This document shows positions 1 to 7,842 of a stretch of DNA of 64,000 nt, in pieces. Every line of letters begins with the position of its first letter. Within the stretch, counting starts at the first letter, position 1. The translations under genes and the position numbers were made by a program. Source of the DNA: DASSUW01 sp963789005 (GTDB lineage Bacteria; Actinomycetota; Thermoleophilia; Solirubrobacterales; Solirubrobacteraceae); NCBI GenBank assembly GCA_963789005.1, contig CAWBIZ010000007.1, forward strand, positions 186,001 through 250,000, given 5' to 3'. Under the pieces are notes generated by a model. It did not search any database. It saw only the letters and a list, made by a program, of their open reading frames with translations, and had not been told where the DNA came from.

Positions 1-1
1 C

Positions 2-2854
2 TATCCGGGAGCGGAGGACGCCGAGGCGCTGAGCAAGCTGGCCGAGCTGTGCTGGGTCAAGCTGGGGGAGCGCTACCCGGCGGGCGGCGCGCACACGGCC
101 GCGGCCAACGCTCGGCTCGAGCAGGAGCTGCGGGTGATCGACTCGCTCGGCCTGGCCGGCTTCTTCCTCCTGCACCGGGACCTGCTCGAGCTGGCGCGCG
201 ACGTCGCGGTCGAGGTGCGCGGCCCGTCGTCGGTGCGCGCGCTGCTGCCGCCGGGGCGGGGGAGAGGGTCTTCGGTGTCCTCGATCGTCTGCTACCTCAC
301 GGGCCTCTCGCACATCGACCCGATCACGAACGCGCTCTTCCTCGGCCGCTTCCTCAACGAGGACCTCACCGCGCTGCCGGACATCGACCTCGACTTCCCG
401 CGCGACATCCGCGAGGTCCTGATCCCGCGCGTGCACGAGCGCTACGGGCGCGAGAAGTCGGCGCTCGTGGCGGCGTTCCCGACGTTCCGCTCGCGCGGCG
501 CGATCCGGGAGCTGGGCAAGGTGCTCGGCCTGCCTCCCGGGGAGCTCGAGCGGGTGGCGCGCGGAGCGGAGCCGTTCGCCGTGCGCGGTGCGGCGGCCGA
601 CGTGGAGAACGGCCTGGGGATGGAGCCGGGCGGCCCGCCCGCGCCGTTCGTGGACATGGACAACCGGGCGCCGTTCGCGATGTCGACCGGCGAGTGGCTG
701 GCGATGGTCAACGGCCACGATCCGGCCCAGCGAAGCGGCGGCGAGGCCTCTGGCCGAGACAGAATCGCGTACGCCGAGCCGCCTCCGCGCATCTCCGAGG
801 AGCGCTACAACGCGCTGCCCGGTCGCTGGGAGTGGCTGGCGCGGTTGTGCGACGAGGCCTACGGGCTCCCGCGGCACCTCTCCCAGCACTCGGGCGGGAT
901 GATCGTCTCCACCCGCCCGCTGATCGACTGCTGTCCCGTGCTCCCGGCGGCGATGGAGGGTCGCCAGCTCTGCCAGTGGGACAAGGACTCGTGTGCCGAC
1001 GCGGGCTTCCTCAAGATCGACCTGCTGGGGCTGGGGATGCTGTCGGCGGTCGAGCGCTGCGTGGAGCTGATCGAGCGCAAGCGCGGCGAGCGGATCGATC
1101 TCTCTCGGATCCCGTTCGACGACTCCGCGACGTACGCCGCGATCCAGGAGGCCGACACCATGGGGGTCTTCCAGATCGAGTCGCGCGCGCAGATGCAGTC
1201 GCTGTACCGGACGCGGCCGGAGACGCTCGACGACCTCACGATCCAGGTTGCGATCGTCCGCCCGGGGCCGATCCTCGGCGGCGCCGTCAACCCGTACATC
1301 GCGCGCCGGCAGCGGATGCGCGAGGACCCCGACTTCGTGGTGCCGTACGACCACCCGTCGCTCGAGCCGGTGCTGCGCGACACGCTCGGCACGATCATCT
1401 TCCAGGACCAGGTGATCGAGGTGGCGATGGCCTTCGCCGGCTTCTCGCCGGGCGAGGCCGAGGGGCTGCGGCGGGCGATGAGCCGCAAGCGCTCGGCGGC
1501 GGCGATCGAGGCCTACCACCAGCGCTTCCTCGACGGGGCGATGGCCACCCGCGGGGTGGAGGAGGAGACGGCCGAGCGCGTCTACACGATGATCGTCGGC
1601 TTCTCGGGCTTCGGCTTCCCGAAGGCTCATGGCGCCGCCTTCGGGCTGCTGGCCTACCAATCGACGTGGCTGCGCGTCCACCACGCTCCCGAGTTCCTGT
1701 GCGCGCTGCTCAACGAGCAGCCGATGGGCTTCTACGCACCGGACACGCTGGCCCACGAGGCGCAGCGCAAGGGGATCGAGCTCGCGCCGCCCGACGTCAA
1801 CGCCAGCGACGCCGAGTGCACGGTGGAGACCGTCGGCCCCCCGGCGCGCGTGCGGATCGGGCTCGGCTACGTGCTCGGGGTGCGGCGCGACGAGGTCGAG
1901 GCCCTGGTCGCCGCCCGCCAGGCCGGAGGCCCGTTCCGCTCGCTCGCCGACCTCGCCTCGCGCGCCGGCGCGGGCCGCCCGGCGCTCGAGAAGCTCGCCT
2001 GGGCGGGAGCCTGCGACGCGCTCGCGGTTCCCGCCGCCTCGTCCGCCCGCGCCGCCCCCGCGGGGTCGCCCGCTCGCGCCGGTTTGTCCGCAGGTCGCGT
2101 CTCCGCGGAGACGTCCGCCCCCGCTGGTTTGTCCGCAGGTCGCGTCTCCGCGGAGACGTTCGCCCGCCTTTCCAGCGCTCGCCGCGCGGCGTTGTGGCAG
2201 CTGGGCGTCGTCGCGCCCGGCGAGCGGGTCGTGGACGGGACGCAGCTGGCGCTGCCGCTGGAGGTGCCGGCGGCGCCCGAGCTGCGGGCGCTCAACCCGT
2301 GGGAGGGCATGGTCGCGGACTATGCGACCACAGGGCTGACGCTCGGCCCGCACCCGCTGGCCCTGCTGCGGCCCAGCCTCACCGGCACGGTGTCGTGCCG
2401 CGACCTCGAGGACCTCCCGCACGAGGCCCGAGTGCGGATCGGCGGCCTCGTCGTGGCGCGCCAGCGGCCGGGGACGGCCAAGGGGATCGTCTTCATCCTG
2501 CTCGAGGACGAGTTCGGCACGATCAACCTGATCGTGCCGCCGCCGGTCTACGAGCGCCATCGCCTGACGGTGCGCTCCGAACCGCTGATCCTGGCCGAGG
2601 GGCGCCTGGAAAGGCTGCCGATCGCGGGCGGCGCGATCAACGTCTACGTGCGCGACCTGCGGCCCCTGGTGTCCCCGGACGAGGACGCGGCCGGGGTCAT
2701 CGAGCTCGCTGAGCGCCGCGCGGCGGCGGCCGCGGCCGCGGCGGGCGCCGAAGGCCCCGACCGCGCGGCGACCCCGAGCGCTGCCACGGTCGCCGCCGAC
2801 TTCCGCGGCGTCGCCCCGGCAGTCCAGAGCTTCGCGTCCGGACGCCGCCGATGA
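2..2854 (+). CDS. dnaE2: Error-prone DNA polymerase III alpha subunit, DnaE2 type (5' partial)
   Basis: Translesion C-family DNA polymerase, normally part of the SOS mutasome. The reading frame is open from base 2, so the N-terminal PHP domain and start lie outside the window; about 950 residues remain. The palm motif PDIDLDF (about residues 126-132 of the fragment) carries the paired catalytic aspartates. LGTIIFQDQVIEVA, FSGFGFPKAHGAAFG and a C-terminal OB fold beginning VRIGGLVVARQRPGTAKG are typical of DnaE2 rather than replicative DnaE. Between the fingers and OB regions an alanine-rich linker contains two tandem copies of a 45-bp unit that adds APAGLSAGRVSAET in frame. The C-terminal tail is low-complexity. 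Its usual partners ImuA and ImuB, if present, would be upstream of the window. Confidence 0.93.
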   Translation, partial: YPGAEDAEALSKLAELCWVKLGERYPAGGAHTAAANARLEQELRVIDSLGLAGFFLLHRDLLELARDVAVEVRGPSSVRALLPPGRGRGSSVSSIVCYLTGLSHIDPITNALFLGRFLNEDLTALPDIDLDFPRDIREVLIPRVHERYGREKSALVAAFPTFRSRGAIRELGKVLGLPPGELERVARGAEPFAVRGAAADVENGLGMEPGGPPAPFVDMDNRAPFAMSTGEWLAMVNGHDPAQRSGGEASGRDRIAYAEPPPRISEERYNALPGRWEWLARLCDEAYGLPRHLSQHSGGMIVSTRPLIDCCPVLPAAMEGRQLCQWDKDSCADAGFLKIDLLGLGMLSAVERCVELIERKRGERIDLSRIPFDDSATYAAIQEADTMGVFQIESRAQMQSLYRTRPETLDDLTIQVAIVRPGPILGGAVNPYIARRQRMREDPDFVVPYDHPSLEPVLRDTLGTIIFQDQVIEVAMAFAGFSPGEAEGLRRAMSRKRSAAAIEAYHQRFLDGAMATRGVEEETAERVYTMIVGFSGFGFPKAHGAAFGLLAYQSTWLRVHHAPEFLCALLNEQPMGFYAPDTLAHEAQRKGIELAPPDVNASDAECTVETVGPPARVRIGLGYVLGVRRDEVEALVAARQAGGPFRSLADLASRAGAGRPALEKLAWAGACDALAVPAASSARAAPAGSPARAGLSAGRVSAETSAPAGLSAGRVSAETFARLSSARRAALWQLGVVAPGERVVDGTQLALPLEVPAAPELRALNPWEGMVADYATTGLTLGPHPLALLRPSLTGTVSCRDLEDLPHEARVRIGGLVVARQRPGTAKGIVFILLEDEFGTINLIVPPPVYERHRLTVRSEPLILAEGRLERLPIAGGAINVYVRDLRPLVSPDEDAAGVIELAERRAAAAAAAAGAEGPDRAATPSAATVAADFRGVAPAVQSFASGRRR
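2081..2158 (+). repeat. In-frame 45-bp tandem repeat carrying a 16-bp palindrome inside dnaE2
   Basis: Two identical 33-bp stretches (2081-2113 and 2126-2158) are spaced 45 bp apart. Each ends in the perfect palindrome CGTCTCCGCGGAGACG. Because 45 is a multiple of three the frame is kept. The 12-mer GCGTCTCCGCGG also occurs three times in the intergenic array near 4.5 kb, which suggests one dispersed repeat family. Confidence 0.85.
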
Positions 2855-2880
2855 CCGCCTCCCGCTCCGCCGCGCGATCC

Positions 2881-2955
2881 CGCGGCTCGCCCGGCGGCGA
2901 CGCGACGCCCCAGCCGCACAGTGCGCGGCTCGCCCGGCGGCCGACGCGACGCCCC
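2881..2955. repeat. 31-bp direct repeat between dnaE2 and the cytochrome gene
   Basis: A GC-rich 31-bp sequence beginning CGCGGCTCGCCCGGCGG occurs at 2881-2911 and again from 2924, with one inserted C in the second copy. It lies in the 133-bp gap after dnaE2. I see no further function. Confidence 0.7.
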
Positions 2956-2987
2956 GCGCCGCGTGACCCGTTAGATTCCGCCCTCGC

Positions 2988-3497
2988 ATGACGACCCTGA
3001 TCTTCGTGCTCGTGTGGGTGGTGCTCGGCCTCGGGCTGGTGCTGGTCGCGCTGAGCGGCGGCCCGGGTGGGGCGGGGCGGCGCATGATGTCGACCAGCCG
3101 GCGCGGTCGCCGGGTCGCCGTCGTGCTCTTCGCGCTCTCGGCGGTGCTGCTCGGAGCGGCGGTGCCCGTGGCAGTCGTGTCTGCGGTGTCGAACAGCGAC
3201 GACATCCCGGAGGCCAACGTCAGCGCGCTCACCCCGGCCGAGGAGCACGGCCGCGAGCTGTTCGGACGGCGGTGCGCGAACTGCCACACGCTGAAGGCCG
3301 CGAACGCGATCGCGGCCGTCGGCCCGAACCTCGACCAGCTGCGGCCCAACAAGGAGCTCGTGCTGAACGCGATCGAGAACGGTCGCGCGCGCGGCAACGG
3401 GCAGATGGCGGCCGAGCTCTACACGGGCGAGGATGCCGAGGACGTCGCGAGCTTCGTGGCCAAGGCCGTCGGCCAGGCCGACGCCTCGAACCGCTGA
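2988..3497 (+). CDS. Membrane-anchored c-type cytochrome
   Basis: Monoheme cytochrome c of 169 aa, likely an electron carrier on the outer face of the membrane. Two hydrophobic segments (about residues 2-22 and 43-66) are followed by an exported domain with a single CxxCH heme site, CANCH at residues 96-100. Met140 in GNGQMAAELY is a plausible distal ligand, and the C-terminal GEDAEDVASFVAKAVG helix is typical of small class I cytochromes. There is no clear Shine-Dalgarno; TAGATT lies 10 nt before the ATG, so the message may be leaderless. It is followed by a riboswitch rather than by a partner gene, so its oxidase or reductase partner is unknown. Confidence 0.9.
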   Translation: MTTLIFVLVWVVLGLGLVLVALSGGPGGAGRRMMSTSRRGRRVAVVLFALSAVLLGAAVPVAVVSAVSNSDDIPEANVSALTPAEEHGRELFGRRCANCHTLKAANAIAAVGPNLDQLRPNKELVLNAIENGRARGNGQMAAELYTGEDAEDVASFVAKAVGQADASNR

Positions 3498-3602
3498 CGC
3501 CGACGATCGTCGCGCGATGCGCGAGGACGAACGTCCCGCAGCCTGCGGGAAACGGCTGCGGGCGCCGTTGCGGTTGCCGCCGGAGCGACTGTTAAAGTCC
3601 CG

Positions 3603-3735
3603 GAAGATCCGCTGAGTTCCCGGGATTGCCGGGAAGCGGGGGACCCAGGTATGTGGGGCGAGTCACCGTCCGGACGATCCGGACGGAGTAGCGCCGCTCG
3701 TCGGCGCGAGCCCGGCAGCTAACCCCGTAAGCCGA
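3603..3735 (+). promoter_or_regulatory. c-di-AMP riboswitch (ydaO/yuaA class)
   Basis: The 5' leader of the next gene matches the conserved blocks of the ydaO-yuaA aptamer in order: CCGCTGAGTTCCCGGG, then GGGAAGCGGGGGACCCAGG, TGTGGGGCGAGTCACC, a variable GC hairpin (3667-3688), GGAGTAG, and the 3' signature GAGCCCGGCAGCTAACCCCG followed by TAAGCC. Known members bind c-di-AMP and usually turn genes off. The aptamer ends within a few nt of the AAAGGACGAG ribosome binding site (3736-3745), so occlusion of that site is a plausible mode of control (inference). Confidence 0.92.
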
Positions 3736-3750
3736 AAAGGACGAGCCGAA

Positions 3751-4407
3751 ATGTCAGATCACCAGGCCCGCCCCCGGGCCGTATACGACCACAGCGACGA
3801 CGAGCAGCGCCCGAAGCGCCGCCGGCGCCAGGCCGCGGACTGGGGCGTGGGGGAGGAGATCTTCGACCACATGCCCAGCCGCCGCTTCGCGCGCCGCGGC
3901 GAGGAGCACGAGATCCCGCGCGGTGGAGTCGAGGACGGCCGCCGCACGATCATCATCGAGCGCGCCGAGCCGGTCCAGCCCCCGGAGGAGCCGAGCACGG
4001 CGGACGAGGCGTTCGCCTCGCGCGAGGCCGCGCTCCGAGCGCGGCGGGCGCACGATGCGCTGTGGGGCGGCGACGAGCCGTTCGCCGAGGCGGGCCGGGA
4101 CGAGCCGCGGCAAGGCGAGCGTTTCGCCGACGCAGGCCCAGACGAGCACGTGGGCGCCGCGCGCGCGTCGGTGGCGACGATCGGCGTCGAGCCCTCCCAG
4201 ACCGAGGTCGCGCAACCCCGCGGCGGGGTGGAAGGGCGGCGCACGGTCAAGATCGGTGGTCGGCCCGGCGAGCTGTACGCGCCGTCCGAGCGCCGGCGGC
4301 CACCCCGCACCGTCCATGAACGCCTCGGCCCCCGGCCGGACCGGATCGCAGCCTGGGCCTGCGCGCTCGGCCTCCTGCTGATCCTGATCGCGATTCTCAC
4401 GCAGTAG
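3751..4407 (+). CDS. Riboswitch-controlled tail-anchored membrane protein of unknown function
   Basis: A 218-aa protein I cannot assign to a family. It is charged and probably largely disordered: a basic stretch RPKRRRRQ near residue 20, long Glu/Ala/Arg-rich segments, and one C-terminal membrane segment (about residues 198-216, GLLLILIAIL) with almost nothing after it. A short motif recurs inside it: PRGGVEDGRRTI (about residue 57) and PRGGVEGRRTV (about residue 157). Translation starts at ATG 3751 behind AAAGGACGAG. Its control by a c-di-AMP riboswitch suggests a role in cell-wall or osmotic homeostasis, since known targets are wall hydrolases and potassium or osmolyte transporters. That link is inference only. 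Confidence 0.85.
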   Translation: MSDHQARPRAVYDHSDDEQRPKRRRRQAADWGVGEEIFDHMPSRRFARRGEEHEIPRGGVEDGRRTIIIERAEPVQPPEEPSTADEAFASREAALRARRAHDALWGGDEPFAEAGRDEPRQGERFADAGPDEHVGAARASVATIGVEPSQTEVAQPRGGVEGRRTVKIGGRPGELYAPSERRRPPRTVHERLGPRPDRIAAWACALGLLLILIAILTQ

Positions 4408-4453
4408 CCGCGCCGCCTCGCGTGGCTCGTCCGTGCCTTGGTCGTGCCGGCGC

Positions 4454-4680
4454 ACGTCAACGGCGGCTGGGTGAGGAGGCGAGAGGTCCGGCCGCGCGGC
4501 GTCTCCGCGGGAACGTCAACTGCGGCTGGGTGAGGAGGCGAGGGGCCCGGCCGCGCGGCGTCTCCGCGGGAACGTCAACTGCGGCTGGGTGAGGAGGCGA
4601 GGGGTCCGGCCGCGCGGCGTCTCCGCGGGAACGTCAACGGCGGCTGGGTAGGGAGGTTGGGGTGCCGGCCGGGTTGGTCG
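4454..4680 (+). repeat. Four-copy 59-bp tandem array (left arm)
   Basis: Units begin with ACGTCAAC at 4454, 4513, 4572 and 4631, an exact 59-bp period. Each carries CGGCTGGGT, followed by GAGGAGGCGAG in the first three copies and AGGGAGG in the last. GCGTCTCCGCGGGA joins the units at the three junctions. No credible reading frame crosses the array. Confidence 0.92.
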
Positions 4681-4712
4681 GCCTCGCGCGCTGGCGGGCG
4701 GTCAAGCCGGGA

Positions 4713-5017
4713 TTACGTGTATCTCGATGCGCGCCGGTTCGCCCAAATCAACGTAAATGCTCTAGACGAGCACTTACGTGTATTTCGATGATCGCCGGCT
4801 CGCCGAAATCCACGTAACACCGCCTTGACGGACCATCACCTGTTCTCGACGACCCGCTCGGTGCCGAGATGCACCGTTTGCTCCTAGACGGAGCATTAGG
4901 TGTATTTCGATGATCGCGGCCGCACCCGAATACACCTAACTCCCCTAGACGAGGAGAAAGGTGTATCTCGATGCCGCCGGGCGCGCCCGGATACACCAAA
5001 CTCCCCTTCCTCGCGCC
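4713..5017 (+). repeat. Five-copy 61-bp hairpin array
   Basis: Units start at 4713, 4774, 4835, 4896 and 4957, period exactly 61 bp. In copies 1, 2, 4 and 5 the first 45 nt or so form a large imperfect inverted repeat, for example TTACGTGTATTTCG pairing with CGAAATCCACGTAA in unit 2 and TTAGGTGTATTTCG with CGAATACACCTAA in unit 4. The linker in several units forms a second small hairpin around TAGAC, such as TGCTCC-TAGAC-GGAGCA. Outer stem bases change together between units (C-G in unit 2, G-C in unit 4). Unit 3 is the most degenerate. Confidence 0.88.
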
Positions 5018-5034
5018 GCGAAAGGCTCCCCAGC

Positions 5035-5240
5035 CTCCCTACCCAGCGCCGTTGACGTTCGCCGGGGCTGACGGCGCACCGGTCGGCTCTCCCTACCCAG
5101 CGCCGTTGACGTTCGCCGGGGCTGACGGCGCACCGGTCAGCCTCCCTACCCAGCGCCGTTGACGTTCGCCGGGGCTGACGGCGCACCGGTCGGCTCCCCA
5201 GCCTCCCTACCCAGCGCCGTTGACGTTCCCGCCGGCGGCG
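5035..5240 (-). repeat. Four-copy array in inverse orientation (right arm)
   Basis: Units contain CCCTACCCAGCGCCGTTGAC, with GTTGAC at 5051, 5105, 5158 and 5219 (period 53-61 bp). The reverse complement, ACGTCAACGGCGCTGGGTAG, matches the last unit of the left array except for a 1-nt indel. The whole 4454-5240 block is therefore a mirrored structure with the hairpin array in its centre. Confidence 0.9.
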
Positions 5241-5494
5241 AACCGCAGTCAGGCGTTGCCGCCCGGCCGGTGGCGGGCGGCCCGCCGTCCCGCGGTTGGC
5301 GCCCGCCGGCGGCGCACCGTTCCCGCCGGGAAGGGCGCGGCGGTCAGCGGACGGACGATCCTGGCCCGAAACGGGCATTGCTGCGTATTCCGGTTGTAGA
5401 GCCAGGCCTAGCGGCCTACACTTACATACCGTAAGGAAGAGCGCCGGCACCTCTTCGCGGGCGCCTTCCGCCTCCCCGGATCCCTGGTGCCCCC
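5241..5494. other. Gene-free stretch upstream of the CMD-family gene
   Basis: GC-rich sequence with no reading frame I would call. It contains the CTTAC/GTAAG inverted repeat listed separately and presumably the promoter of the CMD-HxlR pair. Confidence 0.5.
5421..5435. promoter_or_regulatory. Candidate HxlR operator CTTAC-N5-GTAAG
   Basis: A perfect 5-bp inverted repeat, CTTAC at 5421-5425 and GTAAG at 5431-5435, lies 60 bp before the CMD-family gene, whose downstream neighbour encodes an HxlR regulator. The site is more AT-rich than its surroundings. Regulator binding is inferred. Confidence 0.45.
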
Positions 5495-6067
5495 ATGCCC
5501 ACCAAGAAGACCCAGATGAGCCGCTTCCAGATCCACGACGAGCTCACCGCGCCCGAAGGATCGCTTCCCGTCCTGAAGGCGGCCCTCGCCTCCGCCGGCC
5601 AGCTTCCGAACTTCCTCGGCGTCCTGGCCGGATCGCCCGCCGCGCTGCGCGGCTACACCCGCTTCCGCGGTGAGCTTCGCCACGGCACGCTGCCGCTCGC
5701 GACGCTCGAGCGGATCGCGCTCGCCGCCGCGGAGCACCATCGCTCAGAGCCCGGGCTCGCCATCCACACGCGCACGGCCCGCCAGGCCGGCCTCGGCCTC
5801 GACGAGGTCGCGCTCGCCCGGGAGTGGGAGTCGCGCGACCCGCGCGAGGCCTCGCTCCTGCGCTACCTGAAGCCGCTCGTCACCCAGCGGGGCGGCTGTC
5901 CGCAGCACCTGCAGGAGGAGGCCAAGGAGGCCGGCTGGAGCGACGAGCAGCTCCTCGAGGCCATCGCGGTGCTCGGCGTGGAATGCTTCACGGCGATGGT
6001 GAACGTCGCAGGCGAGGTTCCCGTCGACGGCTCCGTCGAGGAGACCCGCGTGCTCCGCGCCGCCTGA
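5495..6067 (+). CDS. Carboxymuconolactone decarboxylase (AhpD-like) family protein without the CxxC motif
   Basis: 190-aa all-helical CMD-family protein. AhpD-type members use a CxxC pair plus a nearby His in peroxide reduction. The helix keeps the shape of that region, AEHHRSEPGLAIHTRTA at about residues 79-95 with His91, but both cysteine positions are Ser84 and Gly87, so thiol peroxidase activity is unlikely. Start is ATG 5495; ATG 5516 is an alternative. The HxlR regulator starts 5 bp downstream and the two are probably cotranscribed. Its substrate cannot be read from sequence. Confidence 0.82.
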   Translation: MPTKKTQMSRFQIHDELTAPEGSLPVLKAALASAGQLPNFLGVLAGSPAALRGYTRFRGELRHGTLPLATLERIALAAAEHHRSEPGLAIHTRTARQAGLGLDEVALAREWESRDPREASLLRYLKPLVTQRGGCPQHLQEEAKEAGWSDEQLLEAIAVLGVECFTAMVNVAGEVPVDGSVEETRVLRAA

Positions 6068-6072
6068 TACCC

Positions 6073-6435
6073 ATGTCGCCATACGGCACCCGCACCAAGG
6101 TCGCCACGCTCGACCGCCCCGGCGAGTGCCACTGCTGTCCCAACTTCCACGCGGCCGTCGAGCTGGTCGGCAAGCGCTGGACGGGAGCCATCCTCTACGT
6201 GCTCATCGGCGCGCACCGGCCCCTGCGCTTCAGCGAGATCGCGCACGCGGTGCCCGATCTGTCCGACCGCCTGCTGTCGGAGCGGATGAAGGAGCTCGAG
6301 AACCGCGGGATCGTCGAGCGCCGGGTCACCGGCGCCGGCCCGGTGCGCGTCGAGTACCTGCTGACCGAGCGCGGCACCGAGCTCAGCGCCCCCCTCGGCG
6401 AGCTCAAGCGCTGGGCCGACCGCTGGTTGGATTGA
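6073..6435 (+). CDS. HxlR-family winged-helix transcriptional regulator
   Basis: 120-aa regulator. The HxlR winged helix covers nearly the whole protein: ELVGKRWTGAILYVL (first helix), LRFSEIAHAVPDLSDRLLSERMKELE (recognition helix) and the wing GPVRVEYLLTERG. An N-terminal cysteine cluster ECHCCP (Cys19, 21, 22) is typical of members that sense aldehydes or oxidants through thiols. Stop is TGA at 6433-6435. It likely controls the adjoining CMD-family gene. Confidence 0.92.
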   Translation: MSPYGTRTKVATLDRPGECHCCPNFHAAVELVGKRWTGAILYVLIGAHRPLRFSEIAHAVPDLSDRLLSERMKELENRGIVERRVTGAGPVRVEYLLTERGTELSAPLGELKRWADRWLD

Positions 6436-6465
6436 GTTAGGACCGCCGGTCCAGCACCGGTTGGC

Positions 6466-6478
6466 TAGTCTCCCGGCC
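6466..6478 (+). promoter_or_regulatory. -10-like element of glnA, leaderless configuration
   Basis: TAGTCT (6466-6471) is followed by a 7-nt spacer and GTG 6479. The same hexamer and spacing precede the minus-strand gene at 9098. This supports GTG 6479 over the in-frame TTG 6461. Confidence 0.6.
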
Positions 6479-7831
6479 GTGCCAGCCGAGGTCGACAAGC
6501 CGCAGACCGCCGACGACGTCAAGGCGCTCGTCGGCGAGCGCGGGATCCGCTTCATCCGCCTCTGGTTCACGGACATCCTGGGCCAGCTGAAGTCGTTCTC
6601 GATCAACGCCGCCGAGCTCGACGACGCCTTCGAGGGCGGGATGGGCTTCGACGGCAGCTCGATCACCGGCTTCAACGCGATCGAGGAGTCGGACATGATC
6701 GCGATGCCCGACCCGACCACGTTCAACGTCCTGCCCTGGCGACCGGAAGAGGACGGCGGCGGCGTCGCGCGCATGTTCGCCGACGTCCTTACTCCCGAGC
6801 GCGAGCCCTACGAGGGCGACCCGCGCCATGTGCTGAGACGAGCGCTCCAGCGCGCCACCGAGATGGGCTTCGACGACTTCTTCGTCGGCCCCGAGCTCGA
6901 GTACTTCCTGTTCAAGGACTCGCGCGGCACCGAGGTGCTCGACGAGGGCGGCTACTTCGACCTCACGACGCTCGACGCCGGCTCCGACGTCCGCCGCGAC
7001 ACGGTGCTCGCGCTCGAGAAGCTGGGGATCGACGTCGAGTACTCGCACCACGAGGTCGGGCCGAGCCAGCACGAGATCGACATGCGCTACGCCGGCGCGC
7101 TGAAGATGGCCGACGACTGCATGACCTACCGCATCACGGTCAAGGAGATCGCGCTCAAGTACGGCTGGCACGCGACCTTCATGCCCAAGCCGCTGTTCGG
7201 CGAGAACGGCTCCGGCATGCACACCCACCAGTCGCTGTTCAAGGACGGCCGCAACTCCTTCTACGACGAGAACGACAAGTACTTCCTGTCCGATACCGGC
7301 AAGGCGTTCATCGCCGGCCAGCTCCGCCACGCGCGCGAGATCTGCTCGATCTTCGCCCAGTGGGTGAACTCCTACAAGCGGCTCGTCCCCGGCTACGAAG
7401 CGCCGGTCTACGTCGCCTGGAGCCGGCGAAATCGAAGCGCGTTGGTGCGCGTGCCGCTCTACCACCCCGGCAAGGAGCAGGCCACGCGCATGGAGCTGCG
7501 CTGCCCCGACCCCGCGTGCAACCCGTACCTCACGTTCGCGGCGCTGCTGATGGCGGGCCTGGAGGGCATCGACCGCGGCTACGAGCTGCCCGAGCCGATG
7601 GAGAAGAACCTCTACCACCTGAGCCCGGACGAGCGGCGCCGGCTCGGGATCGAGCAGCTCCCGGAGACGCTCGGCGAGGCGGTCGAGATCACCGCCGAGT
7701 CAGAGCTCGTGCTGCGCACGCTGGGCGAGCACATCTTCAACCGCTACGTCGAGATCAAGCGCCAGGAGTGGGAGGACTACCGCGTGCAGGTCACGCCGTG
7801 GGAGCTCGACCGCTACCTGTCGATCCTCTAG
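6479..7831 (+). CDS. glnA: Glutamine synthetase, type I
   Basis: Makes glutamine from glutamate, ammonia and ATP in the cytoplasm. 450 aa from GTG 6479. The N-terminal beta-grasp region contains MGFDGSSI. The catalytic domain shows FVGPELEYFLF (metal-binding glutamates), GPSQHEIDMRYA, GMHTHQSLFKDG and the C-terminal substrate loop RMELRCPDPACNPYL. It is the short GSI-alpha-like form. NLYHLSPDE near residue 377 occupies the place of the NLYDLP adenylylation site, so control by adenylylation is uncertain. A weak hairpin follows the stop. It stands alone and is a different subfamily from the PuuA-like ligase at 32-33 kb. Confidence 0.95.
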   Translation: MPAEVDKPQTADDVKALVGERGIRFIRLWFTDILGQLKSFSINAAELDDAFEGGMGFDGSSITGFNAIEESDMIAMPDPTTFNVLPWRPEEDGGGVARMFADVLTPEREPYEGDPRHVLRRALQRATEMGFDDFFVGPELEYFLFKDSRGTEVLDEGGYFDLTTLDAGSDVRRDTVLALEKLGIDVEYSHHEVGPSQHEIDMRYAGALKMADDCMTYRITVKEIALKYGWHATFMPKPLFGENGSGMHTHQSLFKDGRNSFYDENDKYFLSDTGKAFIAGQLRHAREICSIFAQWVNSYKRLVPGYEAPVYVAWSRRNRSALVRVPLYHPGKEQATRMELRCPDPACNPYLTFAALLMAGLEGIDRGYELPEPMEKNLYHLSPDERRRLGIEQLPETLGEAVEITAESELVLRTLGEHIFNRYVEIKRQEWEDYRVQVTPWELDRYLSIL

Positions 7832-7842
7832 GCCGGTGTTCC

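Noticed and set aside
49..2712. 887-aa frame overlapping dnaE2 in another phase
   Set aside because: Arg/Ala/Gly-rich shadow of a clearly conserved polymerase frame. Many long shadows of this kind occur throughout because of the high GC content.
4713..5017. CRISPR array
   Set aside because: The whole 61-bp unit is similar between copies, including the part that would be the spacer. There is no invariant repeat plus unique spacers and no cas gene.
4748..5450. Open frames across the repeat arrays on both strands
   Set aside because: They exist only because repeat units lack stops; the translations are periodic and low-complexity, with no start signal.
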